Source: Thermobispora bispora DSM 43833
Lineage (GTDB): Bacteria; Actinomycetota; Actinomycetes; Streptosporangiales; Streptosporangiaceae
Direction: 5' to 3'
NCBI RefSeq assembly: GCF_000092645.1
Contig: NC_014165.1
Location: 558,001-622,000, forward strand
DNA: 64,000 bases
Shown: piece after piece, positions 51,854-59,886 of the stretch
Layout of the letters: the number at the start of each line of letters is the position of its first letter
Numbering within the stretch: the stretch's first letter is position 1
Position numbers and translations under genes: made by a program
Notes under the pieces: generated by a model
The model's input: only the letters and a program-made list of their open reading frames with translations
The model's database searches: none
What the model was told of the DNA's origin: nothing

Positions 51854-52003
51854 GTGGACCTGAACGACCTGCCCATGGACGTTTTCGAGCTCGCCGACAG
51901 CGGCGTCGCGGTCGAGTCCCTGACCGCGGGCCACGGCATGACCGAGGTCGGCGCCTCGTGCAACTGCTTCTGCTACATCTGCTGCTCCTGCTCGAGCGCT
52001 TGA
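51854..52003 (+). CDS. tbtA: Thiopeptide precursor peptide (thiomuracin), TbtA
   Basis: A GTG with GAAGGAGGATCTC upstream encodes 49 residues. Residues 1-34 are an acidic leader (MDLNDLPMDVFELAD and then GVAVESLT and GHGMTEVGA), and 35-49 are the core SCNCFCYICCSCSSA. This core matches thiomuracin: six Cys for thiazoles, Ser1 and Ser11 as the likely dehydroalanine partners for the pyridine, and Phe5/Ile8 for oxidation. The closely related GE2270 core is SCNCVCGFCCSCSPSA. The gene is very short and easily missed. A strong hairpin follows before tbtB. Confidence 0.96.
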   Translation: MDLNDLPMDVFELADSGVAVESLTAGHGMTEVGASCNCFCYICCSCSSA

Positions 52004-52012
52004 TGTGGCAGC

Positions 52013-52044
52013 GTGGGCGCCTCCCCGAATGGGGCGGCGCCCAC
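52013..52044 (+). terminator. Stem-loop between tbtA and tbtB, probable partial terminator
   Basis: GTGGGCGCC (52013-52021) pairs with GGCGCCCAC (52036-52044), and the inner CCCC/GGGG pair also matches around a GAAT loop. There is no T tract. Such a hairpin can protect the short message and lower readthrough, raising precursor over enzymes. Confidence 0.7.
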
Positions 52045-52087
52045 GCCCCTCTCGCGCCGGCCAAGCGATATTAAGGAGCCTTTCTTA

Positions 52088-54664
52088 ATGAGACTTGTGG
52101 AGCGCCGTTTTCCGGTCGCCATGACGTCCACTGCGCCCAAAGTCGCCGTTCGAGAATGCGGTCTTCCGGTATCCGCCATCGAATCACTATGCTGTACCGA
52201 TTCGTTCGCCCTGATCCGTCGTCAGGTCAGGGAGACCGCGTGGCTTAAGGGCGAAGGAAAACGGCTCGCGGTCGATTTGGGCCTGCTCATCGGTGAGCGG
52301 GGGGATGGCGACGACGGGCTACGGCCCGTTCTGGTCGGCCTGCGCCGGGCTCTGCACACCGGCCGCCTGCCCGATGCACGTGAGTGGACTCCGCGCGTCG
52401 CCTCCGCACTTCCGGCCGAGCTGGCCGCGCGCGTGGCCGACTGGGTGACGCGGATGCGCGCGCTCACCAGAGCGCGACGGGAACTGCCCGAGCTGTTCGC
52501 CGCCGAGGCCCGGGTCAAGGAGAAGGTGCTGGCCCAGGTCGCGGCCGACCCGGGCTTCCGCCGGGCGCTTTCGCTGGCGAGCCCTGAGCTCGCCGCTGAC
52601 CTCGACCGCTGGCTCGCCGAACCGGCCCGCCGTCCCAAGACGCAGAAGCTGCTCCGGCTGGCCAAGTACGTCGCCCGGGCCGCCGTCAAGACGAGCCCGT
52701 ACAGCACGTTCACCAGCATGGGAGTGGCCGTCTGGGAGAACGGGGAGGATTGGGCGGACGGCGCGATCGTCCGCTTCGCGCCGCGCGAGCCCCCATCGGT
52801 CATCCTCGAACCCAGCGGCGAGTGGCTGCACGGTGCGCTGCGCGCCTGGCTCGCTCGGCCCGAGAACCTCGTCCGTTCCAGGTTGCGGCTCAACCCTTCA
52901 CTGGTGATCCGGGCTGACAAGGCGGAGTTCCTTGGATTCCCGCCACGCGAGCCGATCATCCGGATGGGCCTCACTCCGGTCGTCGCCACTGTCCTGCGTT
53001 TGGCCGAACCGGCAGCGGACGCTGACGGCTGGATCGATCCGATGGGGTTCCGCGATCGGCTCGCGCGCGACCTGCCGGCCGAGCCGGAACAGGTCGATCG
53101 GCTCCTTCGCTCGCTGATCGAGGCCGGGGTGCTGGAGGCGCACCCCCTCACCAGGGCCGGGCTGCCGGAAACCGGCGAGTGGGCCGAGATCCGCGCCGCA
53201 CTCCGGCACGATCCCCATGGCGAGGATCCGGAGGCGTATCGCGTACGGCTCGCGCGGTTGAAGCGGGCCATGACCATGATGTGGCCGCAGGGCGACACGA
53301 CCGCCCTGCTCCACGAGACCGCGGTGGTCACCCGGCCGGTCGCCTCCCTGAATCCCACCGCCTGGGGCCGCGGGCTGAGCGACCTCGACGTGGTCAGGCG
53401 ATGGCTCTCGGTCTTCGACGGGAAGCTACCGATCCGGATCGTGGTCGCCGAATACCTGCGCGCACGGTACGGCGAGCACGCCCGGGTACCGTTCCTCACC
53501 TTCCACCGGCACGTGCAGGAGGAGATCGCCGGGGACGCGCCCTCCGGCGCCGACCTGCGGACGTTCGTCGGCCGTTCCGCCGCGATATGGGCGCCTCCAC
53601 TGGCGCACTCCCGGCTTCCGAGGCTGCGTGAGCTGGCCAAGCTCCGGGAGGCCGCACGTGAGCTCGCTCTGGGGCGACCGGAGCACGACGGCATCCAACG
53701 GGTCGACCCGGAGGAGCTCATCAAGCAGATGGCCACGTGGCCGGAGTGGATCGTGGTGCCCCGCTCCTGTGCCTGTTACGTGCAGCCGGCTCCGGAGGGC
53801 CGTCTGGTGCTCAACGTCGTTCACGGCGGGCACGGGCGCGGGCTGCGCCGGCTCAGCCATCTCATCGGCAGGGTGCGCGGCGAGGCGGTCGATCATCCGA
53901 TGGTCGCGGACGAACCGGAGGGGACGGTCTATGCGGAACTCTCCGGATCCCTCGGCTCGACGCTCAACGTCCACGTGCCCGGTACCCGATACGAGATCGA
54001 CTACCCGTTCTCGCCAGGCGACCGGTCCCGCGATCGCCGGCTGCCGCTGTCGGATCTCGAGGTGGTGCTCGCTCCCGAGACCGGGCTGGCCGAGCTGCGC
54101 TCCCGGCGGCTCGGTTTCCGGGTGATCCCCCTGCATCTCGGCATGGCGGCCGAGTTCCAGTTACCGCCCGCCGCTCGCTTTCTGGAACGCGCGTTCGGCG
54201 TCACCTACCTCCTGCACCCGAGTGCACCACCGCTGCTGCGCATCGGTGAGGTACCGCCGCCCCAGGAGGTCACCCGCTATCCCCGCGTGGAGGTGGGCCG
54301 AGTGGTGGTGCAGCGCCGCAGGTGGCTGGCTCCCGCAGGCACCCTCCCGATCCGGGCGAAGGGGGAGGACGACGCCTCGTACCTGCTGAGGCTGGTGGCG
54401 TGGACCGATGCGAACGGCATACCGACCAGATCGTTCGTCCGCGCCTGGCAGGAGCGGATGGTGCAAGCGGGGCAGGACAAGGCGCGTAAGCCCCTCTTCC
54501 TCGATCTGGCGAACCCGTTCCTGGTCAAGGTCTTCGAACGCCAGATCCGTGATTGCGCGTTCGTGCTCTTCGAAGAGGCGCTGCCGGACCCGGCCGACGC
54601 GCCGCCAAGAGAGGGCTCCGACCTGCCCCGTGTGATCGAGTTCCTCGTGGAGCTGGGCGAATGA
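52088..54664 (+). CDS. tbtB: tRNA-Glu-dependent glutamylating dehydratase subunit TbtB (LanB N-terminal domain)
   Basis: The 858-residue protein is a stand-alone LanB glutamylation domain. In thiopeptide pathways it attaches Glu from glutamyl-tRNA to core Ser side chains, preparing them for elimination by TbtC. Family features are the LARFVKTSPYSTF-like block (LAKYVARAAVKTSPYSTFTSMG), NP-TAWGRGLSDLDVV, and the C-terminal KPLFLDLANPFLVKVFERQIRD. The ATG at 52088 has AAGGAG nine bases upstream; a longer frame from 52013 would run through the hairpin. Its stop overlaps the tbtC start as ATGA. Confidence 0.93.
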   Translation: MRLVERRFPVAMTSTAPKVAVRECGLPVSAIESLCCTDSFALIRRQVRETAWLKGEGKRLAVDLGLLIGERGDGDDGLRPVLVGLRRALHTGRLPDAREWTPRVASALPAELAARVADWVTRMRALTRARRELPELFAAEARVKEKVLAQVAADPGFRRALSLASPELAADLDRWLAEPARRPKTQKLLRLAKYVARAAVKTSPYSTFTSMGVAVWENGEDWADGAIVRFAPREPPSVILEPSGEWLHGALRAWLARPENLVRSRLRLNPSLVIRADKAEFLGFPPREPIIRMGLTPVVATVLRLAEPAADADGWIDPMGFRDRLARDLPAEPEQVDRLLRSLIEAGVLEAHPLTRAGLPETGEWAEIRAALRHDPHGEDPEAYRVRLARLKRAMTMMWPQGDTTALLHETAVVTRPVASLNPTAWGRGLSDLDVVRRWLSVFDGKLPIRIVVAEYLRARYGEHARVPFLTFHRHVQEEIAGDAPSGADLRTFVGRSAAIWAPPLAHSRLPRLRELAKLREAARELALGRPEHDGIQRVDPEELIKQMATWPEWIVVPRSCACYVQPAPEGRLVLNVVHGGHGRGLRRLSHLIGRVRGEAVDHPMVADEPEGTVYAELSGSLGSTLNVHVPGTRYEIDYPFSPGDRSRDRRLPLSDLEVVLAPETGLAELRSRRLGFRVIPLHLGMAAEFQLPPAARFLERAFGVTYLLHPSAPPLLRIGEVPPPQEVTRYPRVEVGRVVVQRRRWLAPAGTLPIRAKGEDDASYLLRLVAWTDANGIPTRSFVRAWQERMVQAGQDKARKPLFLDLANPFLVKVFERQIRDCAFVLFEEALPDPADAPPREGSDLPRVIEFLVELGE

Positions 54665-55557
54665 CGCCGCATGAAGCCGAAGTGATCTGGGTGAGCGCCC
54701 ACATATTCCATCAAGGCCCGCTCGATCGGCTCGTCACCGAGGTGGCCGGTCCGCTCTTCGTTGAGCTGGCGGCCGCCGGGCTGAGCACCCAGGGCTTCTT
54801 CTTGCGCTACTGGGAGGGCGGCCCGCACCTCCGGTTCCGGGTCCGGCTGCTTCCCGGGGCGGATGCCGCCGAGACCCGCCGGCTGATCAGGGAACGCGCC
54901 TGCGCTTACCTGCGGCGGTATCCGTCGCAGGATGTCCTCGATCGCGAGGAGTACGCCAGGCTGGCGGAGGTGCTCGCCGCCCGGGAGGGGCTGACCGGCC
55001 ACGCCCGTGAGCTCTATCCGAACGACTCGGTGCAGTTCATTTCCTACCGGCCGGAACACCACAGATACGGCCGCGGACCATCGCTCGAGGCCGTGGAACG
55101 GCATTTCGCGGAGTCCAGCCGGATCGCGCTGGAGCTGCTCCACGCCGGGCTGACGATCCCGCAGCGAGGGGCGGTATGGCTGACCATGCTCATGGCCACC
55201 TGGCTGCTCGCGGGCTCACGAGGCGAGGACGCGTTCCGCCCGTGGCCGGACGCCCGCAAAGAGCAGGCGTTCGACCGTGAGCGGGAACGGTTGACCGGCC
55301 TTGCCCGGCATGCCCGGCAGCTCACCCTGCGGCCGCCGGATCCGGAGGCGCAGGGCGTGCTAGCGGCGTGGCACGGTTCCGTGGCCCGGCTCGCCGACGC
55401 GCTGGCCGCGTCCGGCTTCACCGCGACGCGGACCGCGACCGTGCTGGACCTGTGCGCGCACCTGCTCGCCAACCGTCTGGGCATCCGGATCCAGGACGAG
55501 GCGAGGCTGCGCTATCTGGCGTCCCGGGCGCTCGATGAGGCGGAGGTGACCGTGTGA
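54661..55557 (+). CDS. tbtC: Glutamate-elimination subunit TbtC (LanB C-terminal/SpaB_C-like)
   Basis: This 298-residue protein belongs to the thiopeptide-type biosynthesis domain family. It removes the glutamyl group to leave dehydroalanine. Landmarks are WVSAHIFHQGPLDRLVTEVAGP at the N-terminus, FFLRYWEGGPHLRFRVRL, and YRPEHHRYGRGPSLEAVERHFAESSRIALELL. It pairs functionally with TbtB; the split of one LanB into two chains is usual in thiopeptide clusters. ATGA overlap with tbtB; GTGA overlap with tbtD. Confidence 0.92.
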   Translation: MTPHEAEVIWVSAHIFHQGPLDRLVTEVAGPLFVELAAAGLSTQGFFLRYWEGGPHLRFRVRLLPGADAAETRRLIRERACAYLRRYPSQDVLDREEYARLAEVLAAREGLTGHARELYPNDSVQFISYRPEHHRYGRGPSLEAVERHFAESSRIALELLHAGLTIPQRGAVWLTMLMATWLLAGSRGEDAFRPWPDARKEQAFDRERERLTGLARHARQLTLRPPDPEAQGVLAAWHGSVARLADALAASGFTATRTATVLDLCAHLLANRLGIRIQDEARLRYLASRALDEAEVTV

Positions 55558-56633
55558 TGGCCGCCGGCGAGCGGTGGTGGCGGTTCCGGGTGGACTACCA
55601 CGCGGGCCCGATGGACGACCTGATCCTCGACGGTGTGCGACCGGCGTTCGCCGCCTTCGCCGCGCAAGCACCCATGGCCTACTTTCTCCGCCACTGGCGG
55701 CGAGGTCCGCACCTGCGGATCTATGTCAGCACCACGCGGGAGGCTCTGGAGGCCGTGGTACGCCCGGCCATCGAGCACGTCGTGGGCGGTTACCTGCGGG
55801 CCCGGCCTTCCCCCGGGATGGCCGACCCGTCGGCCTTTCTCCCGCTGCACGAGCGGCTTGCCGAGCTGGAGGGTGAGGACGGCCCGCTCATGCCGTGGTC
55901 TCCGGACAACACGATCCACGCAGAGGGGGAGAGACCGGAGCCCTTGACGGTGCGGGACGTGCTCCTAGCCGACTTCTATGCGGACACCACCCCCTCCGTC
56001 TATCACGCGCTCGAACGGGTGAGATCCGGGGCCTCGCTGCCCACGATCGCCTTCGACCTGGTGGTCGCGACCGCCCACGCCCTTTCCACCGGGGGACTTC
56101 CGGTGGCACGGACCTCACTCCGCTCACATGCCGAGGCGTACCTGGCCCGGCGATCGGACGGCGTTCGGCTGCGCGAGCTGTGGCGCGACCATTACGCGCG
56201 CAACCGTGAGGCCTTCACCGAACGGCTGATCGCGGTGGCGTCGTCAGCGGAGAGCGCGGAGAACGGGGCGCACTTGCCGCATGTCCGGGAGTGGGTGCGG
56301 CGCTTGCGCCCGATCCGGGAGCGGGCCCGGGCGCTCCTGGAGTCGGGTGAGCTGACGCTGGAGTACGCATCCCCGGCAGAGGGCGCACGGGACCTGCCGT
56401 CGCTCGCCGAGGTGTCCGCGTTCCACCGGGAGCTCGAGTCGCGTCCCGAGTGGGCGAGACTGCGCGACTCCCCTGCCTTCGGCGCTTACCGATTGGTGAT
56501 CAACTGTACGTACCTGCACCTCACCCGGCTGGGGCTGACGCCGCATCAGCGGTTCCTGGTATGCCATCTCGCCGCCGATGCCGCCGCCGACGTCTATGGG
56601 ATCGCCGCGCACGAGGAGGTTGCCACCCGATGA
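55554..56633 (+). CDS. tbtD: Pyridine synthase TbtD (formal [4+2] cycloaddition)
   Basis: TbtD joins two dehydroalanines to form the central pyridine and releases the leader peptide, making the macrocycle. The 359-residue protein shares the elimination-domain fold: WWRFRVDYHAGPMDDLILDGVRPAFAAF, YFLRHWRRGPHLRIYVST, AEGERPEPLTVRDVLLADFYADTTPSVYHAL and a C-terminal YRLVINCTYLHLTRLGLTPHQRFLVCHLAADAA. It is diagnostic of thiopeptides as against other azole peptides. Start GTG 55554 (ATG 55557 adjacent) overlaps the tbtC stop. Confidence 0.92.
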   Translation: MMAAGERWWRFRVDYHAGPMDDLILDGVRPAFAAFAAQAPMAYFLRHWRRGPHLRIYVSTTREALEAVVRPAIEHVVGGYLRARPSPGMADPSAFLPLHERLAELEGEDGPLMPWSPDNTIHAEGERPEPLTVRDVLLADFYADTTPSVYHALERVRSGASLPTIAFDLVVATAHALSTGGLPVARTSLRSHAEAYLARRSDGVRLRELWRDHYARNREAFTERLIAVASSAESAENGAHLPHVREWVRRLRPIRERARALLESGELTLEYASPAEGARDLPSLAEVSAFHRELESRPEWARLRDSPAFGAYRLVINCTYLHLTRLGLTPHQRFLVCHLAADAAADVYGIAAHEEVATR

Positions 56634-58006
56634 CCATCCCCCCAGGGCTCACGGAGCGGTATGCGCTGCGGGCGGGCGTGCACAGCGCCGTGCTGCCGGA
56701 CGGCGTGATGCGGCTGTTCGCCTGGCCCCACGCTGAGTCGATCGGCGCCCTCAGCGCGGATGAGACCACGCTGCTGAAGGAGCTGGCGGAAGGACCGCGG
56801 GAGATCGCCGATCCCGCGCTGCGGCCTTTCGTGGAGCGGTTGTTCCGGGGCGGCTGGCTCAAGCGGACCCTCAGCCGGGGAGAACACGACCTGTACACGC
56901 TCGATCCGCTGCGCCGACCGGGATCGCGGCCCGCCCCACCCGACGATCCGGTGCTCTCCCGGTTCGCCGCAGTACGCCGGCGTCCGTCCGGGTTCGTCAT
57001 TGAATCGCCATTGGCCTGGTGCGACGTGCACGTCCACGACCCCGCGCTGCTGCCTGACCTACTCGAGCCGGCAGGCGGGCGGGCGGGCCGGTCCTCGCTG
57101 GCCCCGCAGATCCGCCGCCAGGCGCTTGCGGACCTTGCATGGGCGGGCCTGGTCGTACCCCGGGGCGCGGAGGACGGCGCTCTGCGGACCCGGCAGTGGG
57201 CGCCGCACGAGCTCGACTTCCATCAGCGCAGCAGGCTCTACCACCGGGGCTACCTGGGTGACGGGTTCGGCGGCACGTTCTGGGCTCGGGGCACCTTCGA
57301 CCCGCCCCAGGCTCGGCCGCAGCGGTATCCCGGGGATCCGATCCCGCTCCACCGGCCGGATCTGAACGCGTTACGCGCGGCCGATCCACCGCTCACCGCG
57401 GTCCTCGAGGACCGCCGGTCGGTGCGGGAGTACGACGACGACGCCCCCATGACCGTGGAGCAGCTCGGGGAGCTGCTGTACCGGTCGGCCAGGATCCGGG
57501 ACGTCAAGGTGATCGATGGCGTGGAGTACGTCAGAAAGCCGTACCCGTCCGGTGGCTCCGTCTACGAGCTGGAAATCTACCCGGTGGTGCGGCACGTGGC
57601 CGGTCTGGCGCCCGGCATGTACCACTACGACGCCTACGAGCATGTGCTCCGGCCGGTCCGCCCGGCCGGCCACCCAGCGGTGCGCCGGATGCTCACCGTG
57701 GCATCGCACGGATCCGCGGTCGGCATCCGCCCGCAGCTCCTGCTCGTCGTGTCCGCCCGGGTCGGCCGGGTGATGTGGAAGTACGAGGGCATGGGTTATG
57801 CCCTGATCCTCAAACACGTGGGCGTGCTGTACCAGACGCTGTACTGCGTGGCGACCGCGATGGGACTCGCCCCGTGCGCCATCGGCAGCGGCGACTCCGC
57901 CGCCTTCAGCGAGGCGACCGGGCGTGACCCGCTGGAGGAGTGCGCGGTGGGCGACTTCCTCCTCGGTAGCCGTCCGGCATCCGGCTCCACCGTGGAGGAA
58001 TCGTGA
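56630..58006 (+). CDS. tbtE: FMN-dependent azoline dehydrogenase TbtE (SagB-type)
   Basis: TbtE oxidises thiazolines to thiazoles using FMN. The 458-residue protein has an N-terminal winged-helix-like region (about 1-220), then the nitroreductase domain: LEDRRSVREYDDDAPMTVEQLGELLYRSAR with FMN-phosphate Arg residues, KPYPSGGSVYELEIYPVV, YEGMGYALILKHVGVLYQTLYCVATAMGLAPCAIGSGDS, with the Lys-Tyr of WKYEGMGY as likely catalytic pair. ATGA overlap with tbtD and GTGA overlap with tbtF. Confidence 0.93.
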   Translation: MTIPPGLTERYALRAGVHSAVLPDGVMRLFAWPHAESIGALSADETTLLKELAEGPREIADPALRPFVERLFRGGWLKRTLSRGEHDLYTLDPLRRPGSRPAPPDDPVLSRFAAVRRRPSGFVIESPLAWCDVHVHDPALLPDLLEPAGGRAGRSSLAPQIRRQALADLAWAGLVVPRGAEDGALRTRQWAPHELDFHQRSRLYHRGYLGDGFGGTFWARGTFDPPQARPQRYPGDPIPLHRPDLNALRAADPPLTAVLEDRRSVREYDDDAPMTVEQLGELLYRSARIRDVKVIDGVEYVRKPYPSGGSVYELEIYPVVRHVAGLAPGMYHYDAYEHVLRPVRPAGHPAVRRMLTVASHGSAVGIRPQLLLVVSARVGRVMWKYEGMGYALILKHVGVLYQTLYCVATAMGLAPCAIGSGDSAAFSEATGRDPLEECAVGDFLLGSRPASGSTVEES

Positions 58007-59886
58007 TCCCGGCGCGGCCCGTGCTGACCCCCGGCGTCCGGTACGCGCCGACCTCGGACGGGGTGGCATTCCTCACCCGCGACGGCATCGTGTCGATCAC
58101 CGGAGTCTCGATCCACCGGTGGATCGACCGGATCGCCCCGCATTTGACCGGTGAGCGGAGCGTGGCGGAGCTGACGGACGGGCTGGCACCGGAGCGCAGG
58201 GCCTTCGTGCTCCGCCTGCTCCAGGCGCTGGCCGATCGCGGCCTGATCATCGACGCCGCGGGCGGCCGGGAGCCACGCCTCGAGCGTGGCACCGCCTGTG
58301 CACTGCACGTCACCGAAACCTGCGGACCGTACCGTGAGTCGCTGCCGAAGCTCGCCCGTTCCCTCGCCGACGCCCTCACGAGGGCGGGCTTGGACGTGCG
58401 GCTGGCGTCGGCGAGCGAACCGTGCGATCCGGAGCGGTGCCATGCGCTCGTCCACCTGACTGCAGCCGATGAGGTGGGGCTGGCCGCGGCGGAGCGGCTC
58501 GACCGACTGAGCGAGCGATGGGGGGTGCCGATCGCCCATGTCGTGGTGTGGGGCGGGGAGATATGGCGGACCGAGGCGGGCACGGTGGGGGAGGACGGCC
58601 TGCCGCTCGCCGCGGGATGGCGCCGGCTGACGGCCCTCCGTCCTGACACGGAGGAGCGCGTCCCGATCTCCCCTACCGCGGCGGTCGTGGTCGCCGGTCA
58701 GGTGGCCGCTGATGTCCGCGACCGCCTCACGACCGCCACACGGGCCGGGCGCCGGCCCCGGTTGCACGTGGTGGAGCCGGCGCGGCTCACGTGCCGCGCC
58801 CACCATTTCATCCCGCACTTTCACACCATGCCGCTCACCGGGGACGCGCCGCTGGCCGAAGAGCTGACCGAGGAGGAGTTCTCCCGGCGGGCGGCCGCGC
58901 TGATGGACGACCGCACCGGGGTGTTCACCGAGATCGCCGAAGGTGACTTCGGCCAGCTCCCGCTGCACGTCGCGGTGACCACCGTCGCCGATCCGGTGGG
59001 ACTGCTCGGCCCGGCCGGGGATCGGCCGCGCGTGATCGGGGTGGGGCCGGACTTCGCCACCGCCCGGTATCGGACGGCGCGTGCCGCGATCGCCCTCTAC
59101 GGTCTGCTCGCGGTGGATCCGCGCCGCCTGGTCGATGCGGACGGTGAACCGCTGGCCGGGCCACGGACCTCCGCGGCGGAGCTGGAGGATCTGCTGGGCA
59201 GGATCCGCGCGGGCGGGCTGCCGGCCTTCGTGCGCGCCGAGGACGTGCGCGGCGGCCCGCCTCGGCTCCTCCCCGCGTCCTCGGTCTTCCCCTTTGCTAC
59301 GGCGCGTGCCCTCCTCGCCGGAACCGTCCCCACGGGCACCGCCGTCGGCTACTCGGAGGAGGGCGCCCTCCGGGCCGCACTGCTCGATCACTGCCGCGAG
59401 CGCACGCTCGCCGATCTTGCCAGCCGTCGGGTCGCCCGGCTCACTCCCGATACCGCTCCATCGGATCCGGTCACCGCCCGCTACCTGGCGTTCCTGCGCG
59501 CGATCGGCCTGCCGTTCGACGTGCTGGACGCGACGGGTCCGCTGGGCGTCCCGGTGTACGTCGGGGTGCTCGACGGCCGGGTGGTGGCGGCCGAGGCCGG
59601 CGCCTCGCCCGGGGAGGCGTTCCGTTCGGTGCTGGAAGGCATCCTCCGCGGTCTCCAGGGCATTCCAGCGGCCCGTTCGCTCCCGGACACGCTCCCGCCG
59701 GTGCTCCCCGAGGCGATGGCCGTGCCCGACGGCTCCCCGTTGAGCGCGGAAGCGCTCGCCGCCGCCTTGGCGCGGGCCGGGCTGTCGGTGTCGGTCGTCC
59801 GGCTCGACCACGATCGGCGGGTGCACGCCCTGATCCCGCATTGTGTCCGCGTCATGGTGACCGGTGAGGAGAGCGCACATGTCTGA
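58003..59886 (+). CDS. tbtF: Ocin-ThiF-like leader-binding protein TbtF
   Basis: TbtF binds the TbtA leader and presents the core to TbtG. The 627-residue protein has a winged-helix RRE-like N-terminus (about 1-90: VRYAPTSDGVAFLTRDGIVSITG, RSVAELTDG), a degenerate E1-like middle with Cys residues (ETCGPY, EPCDPERCHALV) lacking the ATP loop, and a C-terminal third that resembles part of YcaO/cyclodehydratase partners (FATARALLAGTVPTG). GTG start overlaps tbtE; an 8-base overlap joins it to tbtG. Confidence 0.88.
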   Translation: MIPARPVLTPGVRYAPTSDGVAFLTRDGIVSITGVSIHRWIDRIAPHLTGERSVAELTDGLAPERRAFVLRLLQALADRGLIIDAAGGREPRLERGTACALHVTETCGPYRESLPKLARSLADALTRAGLDVRLASASEPCDPERCHALVHLTAADEVGLAAAERLDRLSERWGVPIAHVVVWGGEIWRTEAGTVGEDGLPLAAGWRRLTALRPDTEERVPISPTAAVVVAGQVAADVRDRLTTATRAGRRPRLHVVEPARLTCRAHHFIPHFHTMPLTGDAPLAEELTEEEFSRRAAALMDDRTGVFTEIAEGDFGQLPLHVAVTTVADPVGLLGPAGDRPRVIGVGPDFATARYRTARAAIALYGLLAVDPRRLVDADGEPLAGPRTSAAELEDLLGRIRAGGLPAFVRAEDVRGGPPRLLPASSVFPFATARALLAGTVPTGTAVGYSEEGALRAALLDHCRERTLADLASRRVARLTPDTAPSDPVTARYLAFLRAIGLPFDVLDATGPLGVPVYVGVLDGRVVAAEAGASPGEAFRSVLEGILRGLQGIPAARSLPDTLPPVLPEAMAVPDGSPLSAEALAAALARAGLSVSVVRLDHDRRVHALIPHCVRVMVTGEESAHV

